From JAPPLG01 sp965199935 (lineage in GTDB: Bacteria > Bdellovibrionota > Bdellovibrionia > Bdellovibrionales > UBA1609): DNA of 64,000 bases. A model generated the notes under the pieces. It ran no database searches, had not been told where the DNA came from, and saw nothing but the letters and a program-made list of their open reading frames with translations. Both the position numbers and the translations under genes were made by a program. Positions 60,992 through 64,000 of this stretch are shown here, one piece after another; positions within the stretch are counted from its first letter, which is position 1, and the number at the start of each line of letters is the position of its first letter. The stretch is taken from positions 744,001 to 808,000 of the forward strand of contig CBDATD010000001.1 in NCBI GenBank assembly GCA_965199935.1, given 5' to 3'.

Positions 60992-61813
60992 TTACATATC
61001 AGATTTTTGCATATCTTCTTTCATATCTGGTTTTTTCATATCTTTCATATCAGCCAGATGGCGGTCAATAATCTTTTTAAACTCTGAAAAAGGTTGAGCT
61101 CCAGAGAGAGAAACTCCTCCAACCAAAAACCCTGGAGTTCCATTGATGCCAAATTTTTTAGCCTCTGCTTGATCCGCATCGACGATAGATTTGACAGAAT
61201 CTAAGTGTTGTTGCACCTTTTTCAGATCAAGTCCTATCTCTTTAACTATTGCTGTAAGAAGTTTTTCCTTTTTCTGCCCCAGCTCGCTTTGTTTTTCAAA
61301 AACTTTGTCGTGGAAAGACTTGGCTTTAGAAGGATCAACCTTTGCCACCGCCTCATAGTACTGAGCGGCGATTCCTGCTTCAGGGTGAAAGGGCAAAGGC
61401 AGATGTTTGTAAAGAATTCGAACCTTTCCTTCATATTCTTTAAGGACTTGCTCTACGGCTCCCTCACCGGCCCGCTTGCAAAAGCCGCATTGAAAATCAG
61501 AATACTCCACGATAGTAATAGGAGCTTTCATATCTCCGAAATAGACGCGGTCCTCACCCAGTTTCGGTTTTTTTGGGTTTGTAAATTCGTCTTCACGGGC
61601 CTTGGCTTTCTGCTCCTCAGCGGATTTCATCTGCTCCTGTCTGTACTTTACGCTGGCTTTGTTTAAGGCATCCAGGATAACTTTCGGGTTTTCCTCAATG
61701 ACCTCAGCCAGAATATCCGGATTGTCTTTCAATACTTTTTTAATATATTCCTTTGAACAAGAAACATTGAATAACAGCACAAGCAATAAGGGTGAAAACC
61801 TGATAAACTTCAT
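60992..61813 (-). CDS. DsbA-like thiol-disulfide lipoprotein
   Basis: Periplasmic thioredoxin-fold protein. Lipobox NVSC (Cys19), a helical segment (KKVLKDNPDILAEVIEENPK), then DFQCGFCKRAGEGAVEQ with the CGFC active site, FHPEAGIAAQYYEAVA and the cis-Pro INGTPGFLVGG. A Met/Asp/Lys-rich tail ends in KPDMKEDMQKSDM. About 273 residues; the frame continues upstream to 62038, but the ATG at 61813 has a GGAG site and the lipobox. Role in disulfide formation or isomerisation inferred. Confidence 0.85.
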   Translation of the reverse strand: MKFIRFSPLLLVLLFNVSCSKEYIKKVLKDNPDILAEVIEENPKVILDALNKASVKYRQEQMKSAEEQKAKAREDEFTNPKKPKLGEDRVYFGDMKAPITIVEYSDFQCGFCKRAGEGAVEQVLKEYEGKVRILYKHLPLPFHPEAGIAAQYYEAVAKVDPSKAKSFHDKVFEKQSELGQKKEKLLTAIVKEIGLDLKKVQQHLDSVKSIVDADQAEAKKFGINGTPGFLVGGVSLSGAQPFSEFKKIIDRHLADMKDMKKPDMKEDMQKSDM

Positions 61814-61962
61814 CAAAACTCTCCTTTTTAAGTTATTAAACAAAGCAGTATTATCACACCAATGGAATAGATTTTCAAACAAAAAACAACTCTGTGTATG
61901 AAATTCATGGAGATTGTTTTTCTTTGGGATATAATGGAATTTGCAAAGTGGAAGAGGAAAAT

Positions 61963-62601
61963 ATGGCACTATGTAGCATAATAAAACACTTGCCCGTTTG
62001 GGGGCTGACTTTGCTGTTTTTGCATTGTACGCACACATCAGATCGAGAATATTTGCCTGCTCAACTGCCTTATTTTTTCAATGAACTGCACGTTAAGGGC
62101 TATGAAGGGATGATGAAATTGATTGAGCCTTGGTTGAAAAAAGCCAGTGATATTAGGAAAGAAGAATTTTCTATAGGCAGTTCTTTGGAGATGGATCCAA
62201 CTATTCGGCAGGCCTATATTATTGCGTTGTCTCGATCACACCATGACTCCGTAGTGGTGAAGCTGATTAAAAATATTCGCTCCAGAACTTCTGTGAAAAC
62301 TGATTTTTTTTCTGTCATAACAACTATTGCCAAGCAGTCCTCTGCGGGCTTTAAAAATAAAGACCGCTCCCCCTTGGAAAGAGCAACATATCTCTATGTT
62401 TTAGAAAATATTATCACGGCAGTCAGCGCCTATACGACAAGCGATAAGAGGGCGGTTGACATCTTAAGAATCATTGCCTCAGCAGATATTGAAATTCCTG
62501 ATCTTGTTCATAATGAGAGGTATATCCACGCTTTGGAGCCTCAAAGCCTGTCCCCTTCTCAGACGGCGGAAAATATTTTAGAAAAGACTGTTTCCGAATG
62601 A
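61963..62601 (+). CDS. Putative lipoprotein, unknown
   Basis: From ATG 61963 (after GAGGAAAAT) a signal with a lipobox-like LFLHC near residue 22, then a mainly helical mature part of about 190 residues with no recognised domain. A start at 61894 is in frame but would put a non-signal stretch ahead. It is divergent from the DsbA-like gene. Confidence 0.6.
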   Translation: MALCSIIKHLPVWGLTLLFLHCTHTSDREYLPAQLPYFFNELHVKGYEGMMKLIEPWLKKASDIRKEEFSIGSSLEMDPTIRQAYIIALSRSHHDSVVVKLIKNIRSRTSVKTDFFSVITTIAKQSSAGFKNKDRSPLERATYLYVLENIITAVSAYTTSDKRAVDILRIIASADIEIPDLVHNERYIHALEPQSLSPSQTAENILEKTVSE

Positions 62602-62676
62602 ACAAAAGGACTTGACTCTGAAGTCCTCTGCTGGATTGAATAAGTTTTTGTAAACCTTAGCGCGTTTTGAGAATTT

Positions 62677-63651
62677 ATGAACCACATTGCAATAGTAGGC
62701 GCCACGGGTCTAGTGGGGTCGAGTTTTCTGCGTCTTATGGAGGAAAAACACATCACTCCAAAAACGCTTTCTCTCTTTGCCGGCGAAAAAAGCAAAGGGC
62801 GGAGTTTGACGTTTTGCGGCCGGGATTACACTGTTCAGACTCTCAAAAAAGGTTGTTTTCAAGAAGTAGATTTGGCGTTTTTCTCTGCGGGGGGCCTGGT
62901 CAGTGGGGAGTGGGCTCCTCAGGCTGTTCGGGAGGGGGCTAAAATTATTGACAACTCGTCTGCATTTCGTATGCGTCCGGAAGTCCCCTTGGTGGTTCCG
63001 GAGATCAACGCCCATCATCTTAGAGGTCAATCGCTTATTTCCAACCCAAACTGCTCAACCATTCAAATGTGTTTGGTGTTAAACCCTCTGCATTCAGCTT
63101 TTGAGCTGGAGTCTGTTCAGGCCGCTACATATCAATCCATGAGCGGCGCCGGTTCCAGAGCTTTGGAAAAATTAAAATCGCAGTCTCTCTCTCATCTTCA
63201 AGGCAAAGCTTCACCATCTGCATTTAACTGCACCCCGCAAATAGGAGATATTGGAGAAGACGGCTTCTCTGCAGAAGAAGTTAAAATGCATTTAGAAACA
63301 AAAAAAATTCTGGATCATCCTGATTTGGACATCACGACAGCGGCTGTGCGTGTACCCGTTTTCTTCAGTCATGGGGAAGCCCTATGGGTGCAATTAAAAA
63401 AAACTCCTAAAAATCGAAATGACTTCTTGGAAGTGTTAAAAAAACAAAAAGGCCTCAGAGTCATGGAGGGTGTTGATGAATACCCTGATAATGCCTGCAC
63501 AACAGGCAGGGACGATGTTTTTGTTGGACGCATTCGCCAGGCTCCCAATAATCCGCACCGGTGGCTGTTATGGGTGAGTGCGGACAATATCCGAAAAGGG
63601 GCCGCTCTTAACGGTTTGCAGATTGCCCAACTTTTAATGGACAAATCTTAA
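62677..63651 (+). CDS. asd: Aspartate-semialdehyde dehydrogenase
   Basis: Makes aspartate semialdehyde for lysine, threonine, methionine and diaminopimelate synthesis. It shows the NADP site IAIVGATGLVGSSF, FFSAGG, the catalytic Cys in SNPNCSTIQM near residue 125, SGAGSRALEKL, and VPVFFSHGEALWV with the catalytic His. About 324 residues, the short type used by many non-enteric bacteria. Confidence 0.93.
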   Translation: MNHIAIVGATGLVGSSFLRLMEEKHITPKTLSLFAGEKSKGRSLTFCGRDYTVQTLKKGCFQEVDLAFFSAGGLVSGEWAPQAVREGAKIIDNSSAFRMRPEVPLVVPEINAHHLRGQSLISNPNCSTIQMCLVLNPLHSAFELESVQAATYQSMSGAGSRALEKLKSQSLSHLQGKASPSAFNCTPQIGDIGEDGFSAEEVKMHLETKKILDHPDLDITTAAVRVPVFFSHGEALWVQLKKTPKNRNDFLEVLKKQKGLRVMEGVDEYPDNACTTGRDDVFVGRIRQAPNNPHRWLLWVSADNIRKGAALNGLQIAQLLMDKS

Positions 63652-63672
63652 AAAAAAAATTAGAGAAGCACC

Positions 63673-64000
63673 ATGTGTTTTGTTAAAAAGATTATTGTAG
63701 TAACAGTGGTGTGGACTGCTTTTCCCTCCGTATCAAAGGGCTTGTTGTCTTTGCCGCTTTTGTATCCTGTAAAGAACGCTAAGAAATTTGACGAGACAAG
63801 CCGGTATATCAGCGGTCTGCGTTATTCGCGGGTGGTGAGTTCTTATTTTCCAGAACATATTCAGCAAATATTAGGGGATTGGCATATTCAATTTGGAGGA
63901 GGGTGGCTGCATACCATCCCTAGAAAAAGTGCTTCAACTGCGGTTGAAAAAACAAAAAAGAAAACAAAAATCCAGACACTTATCAGCTATTATCCAGCCT
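63673..64000 (+). CDS. Secreted protein, truncated by window end
   Basis: Open from ATG 63673 to the window end (109 codons). N-terminal signal-like segment (KKIIVVTVVWTAFPSVSKG), then LSLPLLYPVKNAKKFDETSR, a GDWHIQFGGGWLHTIP stretch and a Lys/Thr-rich stretch. No family recognised from this part. It follows asd by 21 bases. Confidence 0.55.
   Translation, partial: MCFVKKIIVVTVVWTAFPSVSKGLLSLPLLYPVKNAKKFDETSRYISGLRYSRVVSSYFPEHIQQILGDWHIQFGGGWLHTIPRKSASTAVEKTKKKTKIQTLISYYPA

Overview
The window is a continuous, gene-dense, AT-rich chromosomal segment of a Gram-negative bacterium. I infer a predatory-type or related Bdellovibrionota-like (former deltaproteobacterial) lineage. The basis is the mix of many small lipoproteins, FHA-domain proteins next to a Tad pilus gene, a DksA with a degenerate zinc finger, a proteobacterial-type GshA and a Yej-type peptide importer. 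This placement is inference, since no rRNA is present. Most genes are housekeeping and sit in short, often start/stop-overlapping operons. No tRNA, rRNA, CRISPR array, IS element or prophage was found.

Region by region: 1-5 kb holds a type II glutamine synthetase (cut by nothing, but at the window edge), a PhoD-like phosphatase, the RNase P RNA (rnpB, minus strand) with a 96-bp tandem repeat upstream, two tandem Bor-like lipoproteins and RNase HI. 6-13 kb is a leucine-degradation cluster (mccB, liuC, a split mccA, HMG-CoA lyase) interrupted by a secreted seven-repeat protein on the other strand, followed by recO. 13.5-17.3 kb is a partial complex I operon (nuoE-F-G-I). 17.6-20.6 kb is Fe-S assembly (sufS, nfu) with a Ctp protease. 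20.6-29.9 kb carries trigger factor, a lipoprotein with gshA, two large acidic lipoproteins, an rRNA methyltransferase, pyrF and a double ATPase of the YejF kind. 30-37.8 kb carries a structured repeat element, an O-methyltransferase, an alpha/beta hydrolase, ExbB/ExbD, leuS, a lipoprotein preceded by A9/G9 homopolymers and a cation/proton antiporter.

37.8-40.2 kb is a small restriction-modification island: a C5-cytosine methyltransferase and an apparently frameshifted endonuclease, flanked by a perfect 50-bp direct repeat made of the 3' end of speA. 40.2-48 kb holds speA and an operon of tadC, DUF192 and three FHA proteins. 48.2-49.4 kb has divIVA and riboflavin synthase. 49.4-51.7 kb is an accessory patch with three paralogs of an unrecognised small secreted family (C-terminal ISESEYD motif), two membrane-anchored coiled-coil proteins, a G8 tract inside a candidate promoter and a 17-bp direct repeat. 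It is the best candidate in the window for an undescribed system.

51.8-64 kb returns to core functions: Ca/Na exchanger, dksA-like gene, agmatinase-like ureohydrolase, yejA-B-E, a PP2C-like protein, an E2 acyltransferase with lipA, a DsbA-like lipoprotein, a small lipoprotein, asd and a truncated secreted protein at the window end. Functional links visible here are leucine catabolism (mccB/liuC/mccA/HMG-CoA lyase), polyamine synthesis (speA plus agmatinase-like), peptide uptake (yejABE plus the distant yejF) and lipoylation (E2 plus lipA).
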